Origin: Bradyrhizobium sp. CCBAU 51765
GTDB taxonomy: Bacteria; Pseudomonadota; Alphaproteobacteria; Rhizobiales; Xanthobacteraceae
Length of the DNA stretch: 64,000 nt
NCBI RefSeq assembly: GCF_015291725.1
Contig: NZ_CP030038.1
Location: forward strand, 5,197,001 to 5,261,000
Reading direction: 5' to 3'
The position numbers and the translations under genes were made by a program. Under the pieces are notes generated by a model, which was not told where the DNA came from, did not search any database, and worked only from the letters and a program-made list of their open reading frames with translations. Shown piece by piece: positions 44,467 to 53,383 of the stretch. The stretch's first letter is position 1. Each line of letters begins with the position of its first letter.

Positions 44467-45581
44467 GCACCGAGCTGCAGCTTCCGCGCGCTGCCCGCAT
44501 CTTCGTTTCCTTCGCCGCGTTGCTCCGCGTCAACGGCTTCGCAATTGCCCCGGAGCAGACCACCGCATTCCTCACCGCAATCGCACTGCTGGGCCCGCGC
44601 GACCTCGGCGACATCAGGCAATCTGCGCTCGCCACCCTCGCCCCGCCGCCTGAGCGCCGCGCCACCTTCGACCGGCTGTTCGACCTTCATTTCCGCGGCA
44701 GCGAGGCGATCGAGCATGCCGAAGACGACGAGGACGACGAGACCGTCCGCCTCCAGGAGGAAGGTCGCGGCGACGAGGAGCCCCTGCTCTCCGACGATGC
44801 CAATGAGTCCGGCCTCACCGCGACGCGCGCCGAGGCGCTGGTCGAGCGCCGCTTTGCGCAGCTTGCCGCGACCGACGCGCTCCGGCGCTTGGCGCGCGAA
44901 GCCCCGCGGCGCCTGCCGCGCCGGCGCGGCCATCGTCGCATGCGCGCCCGCCGCGGGCCGTTTGCCGATCTTCGCCGCACCTTGCGCGACAGCGTCCGCA
45001 GCGATGGCGAGATCCTGCGTCTCGGCCATATGAAGCGGCGCCAGCGCCCGAGAAAAATCCTGCTGCTGATCGACGTTTCCGGCTCGATGAAGAGCCGCAC
45101 CGAGGAAAACATGAAGCTGGCGCATACGCTGGTGCAGGCCGCGCCCAACGTCGAGGTCTTCACCTTCGGCACGCGGTTGACCCGTGTCACTCGCGCGCTG
45201 CGGCTGAAACGCCGCGAGCAGGCGCTGAATGCGGCAGCGCATCTCGTCAGTGACTGGGACGGCGGCACCCGCATCGGCGACGCGCTGCAGGCGTTCCTCG
45301 CGGTCCCACGGTTCGGCGGCTACGCCCGCGGCGCCGCCGTCGTCATCGTGTCGGACGGGCTCGAGCGGGGCGAGCCCGACTCCCTTCGTGACGCCGTCGC
45401 GAAACTGTCGCGGCGGGCCTGGCGCCTGAGCTGGCTGACGCCGCTCGCGACGAGCCCTGCGTTCCGCCCGCAGACCGAAGCGCTGGTCGCGATCGAACGC
45501 TTCGTCGACGATCTCGTGGACGGCGGATCGAGCGCCACGATCGTCGCTCATGTACTGGCACTGGGAAGGAGAGCTGCGTGA
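44463..45581 (+). CDS. VWA-domain protein, CoxE family
   Basis: The 372-residue protein has an N-terminal helical domain, an acidic stretch (about 86-112), a basic RRLPRRRGHRRMRARRG patch and a C-terminal von Willebrand A domain with MIDAS DVSGSMKS (204-211) and VSDGLERG. CoxE proteins pair with MoxR ATPases to mature molybdenum hydroxylases. Overlaps of four bases join it to both neighbours. Confidence 0.92.
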   Translation: MSTELQLPRAARIFVSFAALLRVNGFAIAPEQTTAFLTAIALLGPRDLGDIRQSALATLAPPPERRATFDRLFDLHFRGSEAIEHAEDDEDDETVRLQEEGRGDEEPLLSDDANESGLTATRAEALVERRFAQLAATDALRRLAREAPRRLPRRRGHRRMRARRGPFADLRRTLRDSVRSDGEILRLGHMKRRQRPRKILLLIDVSGSMKSRTEENMKLAHTLVQAAPNVEVFTFGTRLTRVTRALRLKRREQALNAAAHLVSDWDGGTRIGDALQAFLAVPRFGGYARGAAVVIVSDGLERGEPDSLRDAVAKLSRRAWRLSWLTPLATSPAFRPQTEALVAIERFVDDLVDGGSSATIVAHVLALGRRAA

Positions 45582-46462
45582 ACCATATTGTCGACGGCCA
45601 CCATCACATCTGGCGGCAGGCCGACCTGCCCTGGCTGACCGGCCCGATGCAGCCCCGCATCTTCGGACCGTACGAGCCGATCCGGCGCGACTATCCGATC
45701 CAGGAATATCTCGACGACCTCAAGGGCACCGGCGTCACCCGCTCCGTCTACGTCCAGACCAACTGGGCCAATGACCGTTTCGAGGACGAGGCTGCCTGGG
45801 TGCAGCAGACGGCTGATGAGCATGGCTGGCCGCACGCCATCGTCGCCTACGCCAACTTCGCCGTGGACGATGTGCGCCCGCAGCTCGACCGCCTCAGACG
45901 CTATCCGCTGCTGCGCGGGGTGCGCATGCAGCTGCATTGGCATGAGAACCCGATCTACCGCTTTGCGGCCCGCTCGGATCTTTGCGCCGACCCCATGATC
46001 CGCCGCAACGTCGCGCGTCTCGTCGACTACGGCTGGAGCTTCGATCTGCAGGTGTTCACGCCACAGATGCCGGAGGCCGCGGAGCTGGCCGACGCTTGTC
46101 CAAAGGTGACCTTCATCCTCCAGCATGCCGGCATGCTGGAGGACCTCTCACCGTCTGGCCGCAGCGCCTGGCGCGCCGGCATGGCGCGACTTGCGGCCTG
46201 TCCGAACGTGGTCTCGAAGCTCTCAGGTCTCGGCACCTTCATCCATCGCAACGACCCCGCGCACATCGCCGCCGTGATCACCGACACCGTCGCGATCTTC
46301 GGCGCCGAGCGCTGCCTGTTCGGCTCGAATTTCCCGATCGAGAAATTGTGGACCAGCTATCGGGAGCTGATCGACGCGTTCCGCGCGGCTGCGGCGCCGC
46401 TGAGTTCCGCGCAACAAACCGCGATCTTCAGCGCCACCGCGGCGCGCGTCTACCGGCTTTGA
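45578..46462 (+). CDS. COG3618-type metal-dependent amidohydrolase (lactonase/pyrone-hydrolase-like)
   Basis: The 294-residue TIM-barrel hydrolase begins MNHIVDGHHHIW with the metal-binding His pair, and shows GVRMQLHW, FILQHAGM and LFGSNFPIEK. The last motif usually carries the metal Asp (GSDxP); here it is Asn, as in some COG3618 relatives. Related enzymes open lactones, pyrones or hydrolyse small cyclic acids. It fits after a ring-hydroxylating step. Substrate unknown. Confidence 0.85.
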   Translation: MNHIVDGHHHIWRQADLPWLTGPMQPRIFGPYEPIRRDYPIQEYLDDLKGTGVTRSVYVQTNWANDRFEDEAAWVQQTADEHGWPHAIVAYANFAVDDVRPQLDRLRRYPLLRGVRMQLHWHENPIYRFAARSDLCADPMIRRNVARLVDYGWSFDLQVFTPQMPEAAELADACPKVTFILQHAGMLEDLSPSGRSAWRAGMARLAACPNVVSKLSGLGTFIHRNDPAHIAAVITDTVAIFGAERCLFGSNFPIEKLWTSYRELIDAFRAAAAPLSSAQQTAIFSATAARVYRL

Positions 46463-46492
46463 CGGACAAGAAACGAGACAGGAGGAAACCGA

Positions 46493-47341
46493 ATGGCGCT
46501 GGAGATCAAGATCCTGGACTACGGCGATATCGAGCTGGAATCGAGCTTTCTGGTGCTCGGCCGCGACTGCGGCCGCACCCGCCGCGTCCTCACGCTCGGC
46601 TTTTTGATCCTCGGCGGCAAATATCCTGTTGTCGTCGACACCGGCTATCGCTCCAACCAGATCATGGAGACGCTGGGCATGCGGGGACTCCAGTACCATG
46701 AGAACATGATCGAGAACCAGCTCGCGCGCCACGGCGTGCGCATGGGCGACGTCCGCTTCGTCTGCCACACGCACCTGCACATCGACCATGCCGGCAAGGA
46801 CGACCTGTTTCCGATGAACACGACCGTCGTGCTCAACCGCAAGGAGCTCGAATATTCCGTCTCCGGCCTGATGCACCCGCAATACCCGGCCCCCGACATC
46901 AAGCACCTGATCGACCGCCTGCATACCAAGAGCGCGCTGCGCTTCCTGGACCTCGAAATCACCGGCCCGATCGAACTGATGCCCGGGGTCTATTGCGACG
47001 CCGCCAACGCGCACACCGAGGGCTCGATGAACATCATCGTCGAGACTGCCGACGGCATCGCCACCATCTGCGGCGACGTGATCTACGACTTCAACGACCA
47101 GATCGTCACGCCCTTCCATGAGATCCACGACTGGGAGCCGCGCACCACGGGTAACCACGGCACCAGCAAGCGCGCGGAAAAAGCCGCGATCAAGAAGCTG
47201 CTGAGCAGCTCGCGCTATTTGCTCCCGGTGCACGACCGTCCCGCCAAGATCGAAGGCGGCAATGTCGTGGGGCGCTTGCACGACCAGGTCCCCGGACCGG
47301 TCGTGCAGTCGCTGCCAGAACGCAACTGGTTCCCGGCTTGA
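46493..47341 (+). CDS. Metallo-beta-lactamase-fold lactonase-like hydrolase
   Basis: The 282-residue enzyme has HTHLHIDHAGKD (92-103), the HxHxDH zinc motif, and downstream metal ligands in AHTEGSMNII and CGDVIYDFND. The pattern matches the AHL-lactonase (AiiA/AttM-like) family, whose members hydrolyse many lactones. In this operon a catabolic lactone is a more likely substrate than a signal molecule. It has GGAGG-type ribosome-binding sequence (AGGAGGAAACC) upstream. A broken paralogue-like MBL gene lies at 25.1-26.1 kb. Confidence 0.85.
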   Translation: MALEIKILDYGDIELESSFLVLGRDCGRTRRVLTLGFLILGGKYPVVVDTGYRSNQIMETLGMRGLQYHENMIENQLARHGVRMGDVRFVCHTHLHIDHAGKDDLFPMNTTVVLNRKELEYSVSGLMHPQYPAPDIKHLIDRLHTKSALRFLDLEITGPIELMPGVYCDAANAHTEGSMNIIVETADGIATICGDVIYDFNDQIVTPFHEIHDWEPRTTGNHGTSKRAEKAAIKKLLSSSRYLLPVHDRPAKIEGGNVVGRLHDQVPGPVVQSLPERNWFPA

Positions 47342-47358
47342 ATGTCGAGGATCGACCG

Positions 47359-48933
47359 ATGACGCATGTGACGTTGCGAAGCGAATTCGAAACCCTGATC
47401 GACCCCTATGCGCCGGTCGCCCAGATCGGCACCGGCTTCGACTTCACCGAAGGGCCGATCTGGCATCCGGTCGATCATTATCTGCTGTTCTCGGACATGC
47501 CGGGTGACGTGCGCCGGCGCTGGGATGCGCGACGGGGCGTCGTCGAGGTCAAACGCCCGTCGAACAAATGCAACGGCATGACCTACGACGCCGAGCTCAA
47601 CCTGATCGTTTGCGAGCACGCGATCTCGTCGCTGGTCCGCGAACGCCCGGACGGACGACGCGAGGTGCTGGCCTCGCATTTCGGCGGCCAGGAGCTCAAC
47701 AGCCCGAACGACGTGTGCGTGCACTCATCCGGCGCGATCTATTTCTCCGATCCCTGGTATGGCCGCATGCCGGTCTATGGCGTCGAGCGGCCACGCCAGC
47801 TCGGCTTCCAGGGCGTCTATCGCGTCGTGCCCGGCGGCGAGCCGAAGCTCGTGGTCGAGCGCAACCTGTTCGACCAGCCGAACGGGTTGTGCTTCTCGCC
47901 GGACGAGAAGCTGCTCTATGTCAACGACACCGTGCAAGCCCTGATCCGCGTATTCGACGTCAGCAGCGACGGTTCGCTGTCGAATGCACGCGTGTTTGCG
48001 AGTGGAATCAAGTCCGAGCTCGAGGCGGGCCTGCCCGACGGCATGAAGTGCGATCAGCACGGCAATGTCTGGGTCACCGCCCCCGGCGGCGTCTGGGTTT
48101 ACTCACCGCGCGGCGAGCTGCTGGGCAAGGTGCGCGTGCCGGAGCTGGTTGCCAACCTGTCATGGGGCGGGCCGGATTTCCGCACGCTCTACCTGACCGC
48201 GACGCATTCGGTCTATGCGATCCCGACCCGGGTCGGCCCGCGGCATGAGCCCTATATGAGCGGCAGGCGCGCCGGCGGCGGAGCAAGCCCGAGCTCCGCG
48301 CCGGCGGCGCCCATTCTGACCGAGGGCGAGATGCGGCTCGATCCGCAGCGCTGCGCCATGATCATCCAGGATCTCCAAAACGACGTCATTATGGACGGCG
48401 GCGCTTTCGCCGAGTCCGGCGCACCGGGCCATGCAAAGCAGCAGCATATCGTGGAGAATGTCCGGCGTCTCGCGGAAGCAGCGCGCGCCCGCGGCGTCGC
48501 CATCATTCATGTCTGGTTCGTGGTCGAGCCCGGCGCCCCCGGCGTCACGCTGAACGCTCCGCTATTCGAGGGGCTCGTCGACAGCAAGGCGATGGTGCGT
48601 GGAAGCTGGGGCGCGGCCCCGGTTTCAGGCCTCGAGCCTCGGCCCGGCGATTTCGTGGTCGAGAAGATGCGGATGAGCGCCTGGGAAGGCACGCGGCTGG
48701 AGACGATTCTCAAGGCCACCGGCCGCGACATGATCATCAATACCGGCGCGTGGACCAACATGTCGGTCGAGCACACGGCGCGGACCGGCGCCGACAAGGG
48801 TTATTTCATGATCGTGCCCGAGGATTGCTGCTCGACCATGAATGCGGACTGGCACAACGCCTCGATCAACTTCGCCATGCAGAATGTCGCCGTCGTGACC
48901 AGGGCCGACACCGTGATCAGAGCGCTGGGATGA
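47359..48933 (+). CDS. SMP-30/gluconolactonase fused to isochorismatase-like domain with Ser at the nucleophile position
   Basis: The 524-residue protein starts at ATG 47359 (GAGGA seven bases upstream; TTG 47338 is also in frame). Residues about 10-295 form an SMP-30 beta-propeller: FTEGPIWH, LNSPNDVCVHSSGAIYFSD, QPNGLCFSPDEKLLYVND, PDGMKCDQHGNVWV. A short Gly/Ala/Pro linker (302-320) leads to a cysteine-hydrolase domain (325-524) with Asp338 in IIQDLQND and Lys436 in VEKMRMSAW. The position of the catalytic Cys (TNVCVE in relatives) reads TNMSVE: Ser469, codon TCG at 48763-48765. The fusion is one uninterrupted frame. The first domain should hydrolyse a lactone; the second may be weakened or changed in chemistry. 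Confidence 0.88.
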   Translation: MTHVTLRSEFETLIDPYAPVAQIGTGFDFTEGPIWHPVDHYLLFSDMPGDVRRRWDARRGVVEVKRPSNKCNGMTYDAELNLIVCEHAISSLVRERPDGRREVLASHFGGQELNSPNDVCVHSSGAIYFSDPWYGRMPVYGVERPRQLGFQGVYRVVPGGEPKLVVERNLFDQPNGLCFSPDEKLLYVNDTVQALIRVFDVSSDGSLSNARVFASGIKSELEAGLPDGMKCDQHGNVWVTAPGGVWVYSPRGELLGKVRVPELVANLSWGGPDFRTLYLTATHSVYAIPTRVGPRHEPYMSGRRAGGGASPSSAPAAPILTEGEMRLDPQRCAMIIQDLQNDVIMDGGAFAESGAPGHAKQQHIVENVRRLAEAARARGVAIIHVWFVVEPGAPGVTLNAPLFEGLVDSKAMVRGSWGAAPVSGLEPRPGDFVVEKMRMSAWEGTRLETILKATGRDMIINTGAWTNMSVEHTARTGADKGYFMIVPEDCCSTMNADWHNASINFAMQNVAVVTRADTVIRALG

Positions 48934-48936
48934 GCT

Positions 48937-49563
48937 GTGGCAAAGCTCCTGCACCTGTCCTGCTCCCCGCGCGCCGAGTCGGTCTCGACGGCCGGCGCGC
49001 GGGTTTTTCTCGACGGCTTCCGCCAGGCCCGGCCGGATTGGGACATTGATGTCGTGGACATCTGGCGTGAGCGGATGCCGGAGTTCACCGGTCCGATCAT
49101 CGAGGCCAAATATGCGCGGATGAAGGCTCAGGGCTTCACCGACGCGCAACGCGACAGCTTTGCCGAAGCCGAGCGAATGGCACTGCGCTTCGCGCTCGCC
49201 GATCGCGTGCTGATCTCGACGCCAATGTGGAACTTCGGCCTGCCCTACAAGCTCAAGCAATGGTTCGACATCATCGTCCAGCCCGGTCTCACCTTTCGGT
49301 TCGATCCGTCGCGGGGATATCTGCCGCTGCTCAAGGACCGGCCGACGCTGGTGATCATCGCCAGCGGCAGCGATTTCGCCACCGGCATGAACCGCGGCCG
49401 CACCGACATGGCAACGCCTTACCTGCGGGAGATCCTTCGCTTCATCGGCATCAGCAATGTCCGTTTCGTTCTGGTCGGTCCAACCACGGGACCGCAAGCG
49501 CCGATCGATGCCGCCTGCGAAAGAGCCCATCAACGCCTCGCTGCAATGGCCACGGCCTTCTAG
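48937..49563 (+). CDS. FMN-dependent NADH-azoreductase-like flavoprotein
   Basis: The 208-residue flavodoxin-fold enzyme begins KLLHLSCSPRAESVST (phosphate loop) and has PMWNFGLPYKLKQWFD and GSDFATGMNRG. This matches AzoR, a homodimeric quinone or azo reductase using FMN and NAD(P)H. In this operon it may reduce a quinoid intermediate. The start is GTG 48937, three bases after the fusion gene. It ends the plus-strand run; the next gene is convergent. Confidence 0.88.
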   Translation: MAKLLHLSCSPRAESVSTAGARVFLDGFRQARPDWDIDVVDIWRERMPEFTGPIIEAKYARMKAQGFTDAQRDSFAEAERMALRFALADRVLISTPMWNFGLPYKLKQWFDIIVQPGLTFRFDPSRGYLPLLKDRPTLVIIASGSDFATGMNRGRTDMATPYLREILRFIGISNVRFVLVGPTTGPQAPIDAACERAHQRLAAMATAF

Positions 49564-49593
49564 AACTCCGCCTTGACGGCGCATCGAGCCGGA

Positions 49594-51003
49594 TCAGATC
49601 AGGCTCGACTTGCCCCGGCTCAGCACTTGGCCTGCCCCCTTGGCGCCGACGATCCGACCCTGGTCATAGACCACCTGGCCGCGGGCGATCGTCGTCACCG
49701 GCCATCCCGTGACCTCGAAGCCTTCCCAGGGCGTGTAGTCCGAGCCGTGATGCAGATCGGCCTGCTGGATCGGCTTCTTTAGTTTGGGATCCCAGAGAAC
49801 GACGTCGGCATCAAAGCCGACGCCGATCGAGCCCTTGCGCGGATAGAGGCCGTAGATTCGCGCATGGTTGGTCGCGGTCAGCTCGACGAACTTCTGCAAG
49901 CTGATGCGTCCCTTCGAGACGCCCTCGGAGAACAGGATCGGCAGCCGGGTCTCGACACCGGGGATGCCGTTCGGCACCCAGCGGAACGAGGTGCGCGCAT
50001 TCGGCGTCAGCTTGCCCTTGGGATCGTCGTAGCGGAACGGGCAGTGGTCGGACGAGAAGGTCTGGAACACGCCAGTCGTGATGCCTTCCCAGATCGCGTG
50101 CTGGCTCTCGACGTCGCGCGGCGGCGGTGAGCAGACGTATTTCGCGCCTGATATGTCCATGTTCAGGCCCTTCATGTCGTCGGCCGTCAGCGTGATGTAT
50201 TGCGGGCAGGTCTCGGCATGCACCGGCAAGCCGCGCTGCTGGGCCCAGCGCACCTGCTCCATCGCCTCTCGGCCCGAGACGTGCACGATCATGATGGGAA
50301 CGCCGATCACCTCGGCATGGCTGATGGCACGATGCGTCGCCTCGCGCTCGACCGCCTGCGGCCGCGAAGTGCCGTGATAATACGGCGCGATATGGCCTTC
50401 ACGTTCCAGCTTGCTGGTGAGGAAGCGGATGGCGTCATAGCCCTCGCAATGAACCATGACCAGCGCCTCCTCGCGGCGCGCCACCTCGAACACCTCAAGC
50501 AGCTGCTTGTCGCTGAGCACGAGGTCGTCATAGGTCATGAACACCTTGAACGAGGTGTAGCCGTCCTTGACGAGAGCCGGCAACTCCTGGCCGAGCACGA
50601 CCGCAGTCGGATCGGAGATGATGAGATGGAACGCCGTGTCGATATAGCACTCGCCTTCGGCAAGCTTGCGGTAGTTCTCGACGCAGGTCCGCAGGGAGGT
50701 GCCCTTCTCCTGGAGCGCGAAGGGCAGCACCATGGTGTTGCCGCCGGCAGCTGCCGCGCGCGTTGCCGAGGCAAAGTCGTCGGCCATCACCACATCGGGG
50801 CCCGAGGGCTGGGAGATGTGGACGTGGCTGTCGATCCCGCCCGGCAACGCGAGCAGTCCCGTCGCATCGATCTCGCGTGCCGCGCCCTCGATGCTGTCGG
50901 CAATGCTGACGATACGGCCGTCGCGAATGCCGATATCGGCGTGGAACTCGTCGCTGGCGGTCACGATGGTGCCGCCGCGAATGGCGAGATCGAGCTGCGT
51001 CAC
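49594..51003 (-). CDS. Dihydropyrimidinase/hydantoinase-family cyclic amidohydrolase
   Basis: The 469-residue enzyme starts at GTG 51003 with GGAGG six bases upstream. Zinc ligands are visible as DSHVHI (60-62), the carboxylated Lys in SFKVFMTYDD (Lys153), MVHCEGYD, MIVHVSG and the Asp in SSDHCPF. Such enzymes hydrolyse dihydropyrimidines, hydantoins or allantoin-like rings in the cytoplasm. It is the last gene of a five-gene minus-strand operon with a Tau-type importer. Confidence 0.92.
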   Translation of the reverse strand: MTQLDLAIRGGTIVTASDEFHADIGIRDGRIVSIADSIEGAAREIDATGLLALPGGIDSHVHISQPSGPDVVMADDFASATRAAAAGGNTMVLPFALQEKGTSLRTCVENYRKLAEGECYIDTAFHLIISDPTAVVLGQELPALVKDGYTSFKVFMTYDDLVLSDKQLLEVFEVARREEALVMVHCEGYDAIRFLTSKLEREGHIAPYYHGTSRPQAVEREATHRAISHAEVIGVPIMIVHVSGREAMEQVRWAQQRGLPVHAETCPQYITLTADDMKGLNMDISGAKYVCSPPPRDVESQHAIWEGITTGVFQTFSSDHCPFRYDDPKGKLTPNARTSFRWVPNGIPGVETRLPILFSEGVSKGRISLQKFVELTATNHARIYGLYPRKGSIGVGFDADVVLWDPKLKKPIQQADLHHGSDYTPWEGFEVTGWPVTTIARGQVVYDQGRIVGAKGAGQVLSRGKSSLI

Positions 51004-51014
51004 TGAGGCCTCCG

Positions 51015-51746
51015 TCACTTGATGGCTGGCATTGTCTGGAAGATCCGGCCCCATTGCGCAAGGGCGCCGATGTCGCCGCCGGCAAGGCCGAGGGATCGCC
51101 AAAGCGTCACCGCGACCGAGTCGAGCACGGCGATGTCCAGCTTCCGCTCCAGCGTGGCCGCCAGCGCGGCGCCGTCGAGATTGGTGCAGAGGATGACGAT
51201 CGCGTCGGCCCCCTCCGCCGCCACTGCCCGGATCATCTCGGCGATGGTCGCAGGCGCGACCTCGCCAAAGGAAAAATTGTCGCGCAAGCCGAGATGCCGC
51301 TCGGCATGCGGCGCGACTCCCTCCCCGGCCCAGACGTCCACGATGCGTTGCTGCACGTCATCAGTGTAGGGCGAGACCAATCCGACATGTCTGGCGTCGA
51401 GCGCGCGAGCGGCGTCAATGCAGGCAAGCGTGGACGTTGTCGCGGGGATACCCGTGCGCGCCGCGATCGCTTCGCACAGGTTTCTGTCGCGGCCGATCCC
51501 GAGCCAGCTCGCGGAGGTGCCGTTCCAGGCGATGGCGTCGACCTTGGCATCGGCCAGCAATTCCGCGGCCGGAAGCATCACGGATGCGTCGAACTGGTTC
51601 AGCGCGGCGGCGTCGAGCGCAATCTCGGTGACGCGGAAGCGTGAGAAATGCGCAGTGACGCCGGCAGCGTCGGCCAGCATGGCGCTGGTGACGGGCTCGA
51701 GTACCGAGTTGGAGGACGGCGTGATCATGCCGAGACGCTTGCGCAT
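51015..51746 (-). CDS. Asp/Glu-racemase-superfamily enzyme with one active-site Cys (maleate isomerase/AMDase-like)
   Basis: The 243-residue protein begins RLGMITPSSNSVLEP, as in maleate isomerases. The first Cys position of the superfamily reads WNGTSASW (76-80 GTSAS), and the second is present as Cys187 in ILCTNLDG. One Cys plus a GTSxS oxyanion loop is the arrangement of arylmalonate decarboxylase. Isomerase, racemase and decarboxylase are all possible. It lies 11 bases before the hydantoinase gene, suggesting action on the same substrate series. Confidence 0.8.
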   Translation of the reverse strand: MRKRLGMITPSSNSVLEPVTSAMLADAAGVTAHFSRFRVTEIALDAAALNQFDASVMLPAAELLADAKVDAIAWNGTSASWLGIGRDRNLCEAIAARTGIPATTSTLACIDAARALDARHVGLVSPYTDDVQQRIVDVWAGEGVAPHAERHLGLRDNFSFGEVAPATIAEMIRAVAAEGADAIVILCTNLDGAALAATLERKLDIAVLDSVAVTLWRSLGLAGGDIGALAQWGRIFQTMPAIK

Positions 51747-51755
51747 GCCGAAACC

Positions 51756-52532
51756 TTACGACGCCTGCGCCAGGCGCGTCGACTCCTCGCGGATCAGGGA
51801 CAGGATGTGGCGCTTTGCGTCGTTGAACTCGGGGCTGGTGATGTCGCGCGGGCGCGGCAGGTCGAAATTGACGGCCTCGCGGATCCGGCCCGGCCGCTTC
51901 GTCATCACCACGATCTTGTTGCCGAGCACCAGCGCCTCGTCGACGCTGTGGGTGACGAACACGATGGTGCAGCGGCGCTTCTGCCAGATTGCGACCAGCT
52001 CCTCCTGCATTTCGAGCTTGGTCTGGGCATCCAGCGCCGCGAAAGGCTCGTCCATCAGGATGACGCTCGGGTTCATCAACAGTGCGCGGGCGATGCCCAC
52101 GCGCTGATTCATGCCGCCCGACATTTCGGACGGATGATGATGCTCGAAACCGCGAAGGCCGACGAGATCGATGAACTCCATGGCGCGCTGGTGCCGCTCG
52201 GCCTTGCCAACGCCCTTGAGCTTGAGATGGAAGGCGATGTTGTCGATGGCCGTCAGCCACGGCATCAGGGTCGGTTGCTGGAACACCACGCCACGGTCCG
52301 AGCCTGGCCGCTCCACCTGCCTGCCGTCGACCAGCGTGCGGCCGGAGGTCGCCTGCTCGAAGCCGGCGATGATGTTCAGGAGGGTCGACTTGCCACAGCC
52401 AGAAGGGCCGAGCAGGCAGACGAAATCATTGGCCTCGATGTCGAGATTGATGTTGTCCAGCGTCAGCAGGTCGCGGCCGCGCCGCTTGTCGGAGAACACC
52501 TTGACGATGTTGCGAAGCTCGATTGCCGCCAT
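51756..52532 (-). CDS. Tau/Ssu/NitT-type ABC transporter ATP-binding protein
   Basis: The 258-residue ATPase has Walker A GPSGCGKSTLL, signature MSGGMNQRVGIARAL, Walker B VILMDEPFAALD and His switch FVTHSVDEA. It energises import by the permease encoded upstream, whose stop overlaps its start (TGATG). Nine bases separate it from the racemase-fold gene. Confidence 0.93.
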   Translation of the reverse strand: MAAIELRNIVKVFSDKRRGRDLLTLDNINLDIEANDFVCLLGPSGCGKSTLLNIIAGFEQATSGRTLVDGRQVERPGSDRGVVFQQPTLMPWLTAIDNIAFHLKLKGVGKAERHQRAMEFIDLVGLRGFEHHHPSEMSGGMNQRVGIARALLMNPSVILMDEPFAALDAQTKLEMQEELVAIWQKRRCTIVFVTHSVDEALVLGNKIVVMTKRPGRIREAVNFDLPRPRDITSPEFNDAKRHILSLIREESTRLAQAS

Positions 52533-53383
52533 CAGCCCGCCCTGCCCTGCACGGTGGTTGTCTGCTGCCAGCGCAGCGTGCGCGCCATGATCGCCTTGAG
52601 GCCGAGGTCGGAGAGATAGCCGAGCAGCCCGATCGATATCATCGCCGCGAGCACGATGTCGTAGCGCAGGAAGTAGTAGGAATCCCAGAGCACGTAGCCG
52701 AGGCCGCTCTTCACCGCGACCATTTCGGCCGTGACCGTCAACATCCAGGCCGAGCCGACCGCAATGCGCAGCCCGGCGAAGATCGACGGCAACGCCGCCG
52801 GCAGCACGATGTCGGTCAGCATCTGCCGTCCGTTCGCGCCCATCATCGCGCCGGCCCGCACGAGATTGTGGTCCACGGTCTTGACGCCATGGATGCTGTT
52901 CATCAGCACCGGAAAGAATGCGCCGAGGAAGACCAGGAAGATGGCCGGCTTGTCGGCGATCCCGAACCAGATGATCGCGAGCGGAATCCAGGACACCGGC
53001 GGGATCGGGCGCAACATCTGCAGCGTCGGCTCCAGCGTCTTCTCGAACAGCCGGGACCAGCCGATCGCGACCCCGGCGAGGATGCCGAGCAGGCTGGCCA
53101 ATGCAAAGCCGCCAAAGACGCGAAGAGCGCTGGCGAGCGCATCACGCAGCCAATGGCCAGAGTAGGTCTGCGTGGTCTCGTCGAAGCCGAATACCCAATC
53201 GCCGAGCGCATGCAGCACCGCACTTGGCGCCGGCAGCAGCGCAGGCGGCAGCATGCCGCTGCGGGCAAACGCCTCCCAGCCCGCAATCAGCAGCGCGGGG
53301 ACGACGAGGCGTTCGAGCCCCTGGAACGCCCGCGTCAGCCGGAACGTCGGCCGCGCGGGCGAGACGTCAGTAACCGAGGTCAT
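52532..53383 (-). CDS. Tau/Ssu/NitT-type ABC transporter permease
   Basis: The 283-residue inner-membrane protein has about six membrane helices and the permease signature region AGLRIAVGSAWMLTVTAEMV together with ADIVLPAALPSIFAGL (EAA loop). It overlaps the binding-protein gene by 17 bases. The start ATG 53383 gives MTSVTDVSPARPTF; no shorter alternative is compelling. Confidence 0.92.
   Translation of the reverse strand: MTSVTDVSPARPTFRLTRAFQGLERLVVPALLIAGWEAFARSGMLPPALLPAPSAVLHALGDWVFGFDETTQTYSGHWLRDALASALRVFGGFALASLLGILAGVAIGWSRLFEKTLEPTLQMLRPIPPVSWIPLAIIWFGIADKPAIFLVFLGAFFPVLMNSIHGVKTVDHNLVRAGAMMGANGRQMLTDIVLPAALPSIFAGLRIAVGSAWMLTVTAEMVAVKSGLGYVLWDSYYFLRYDIVLAAMISIGLLGYLSDLGLKAIMARTLRWQQTTTVQGRAG

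Noticed and set aside
44169..45551. A 460-codon minus-strand frame opposite MoxR/CoxE genes
   Set aside because: Antisense shadow; no domain and the plus strand has clear Walker and MIDAS motifs.
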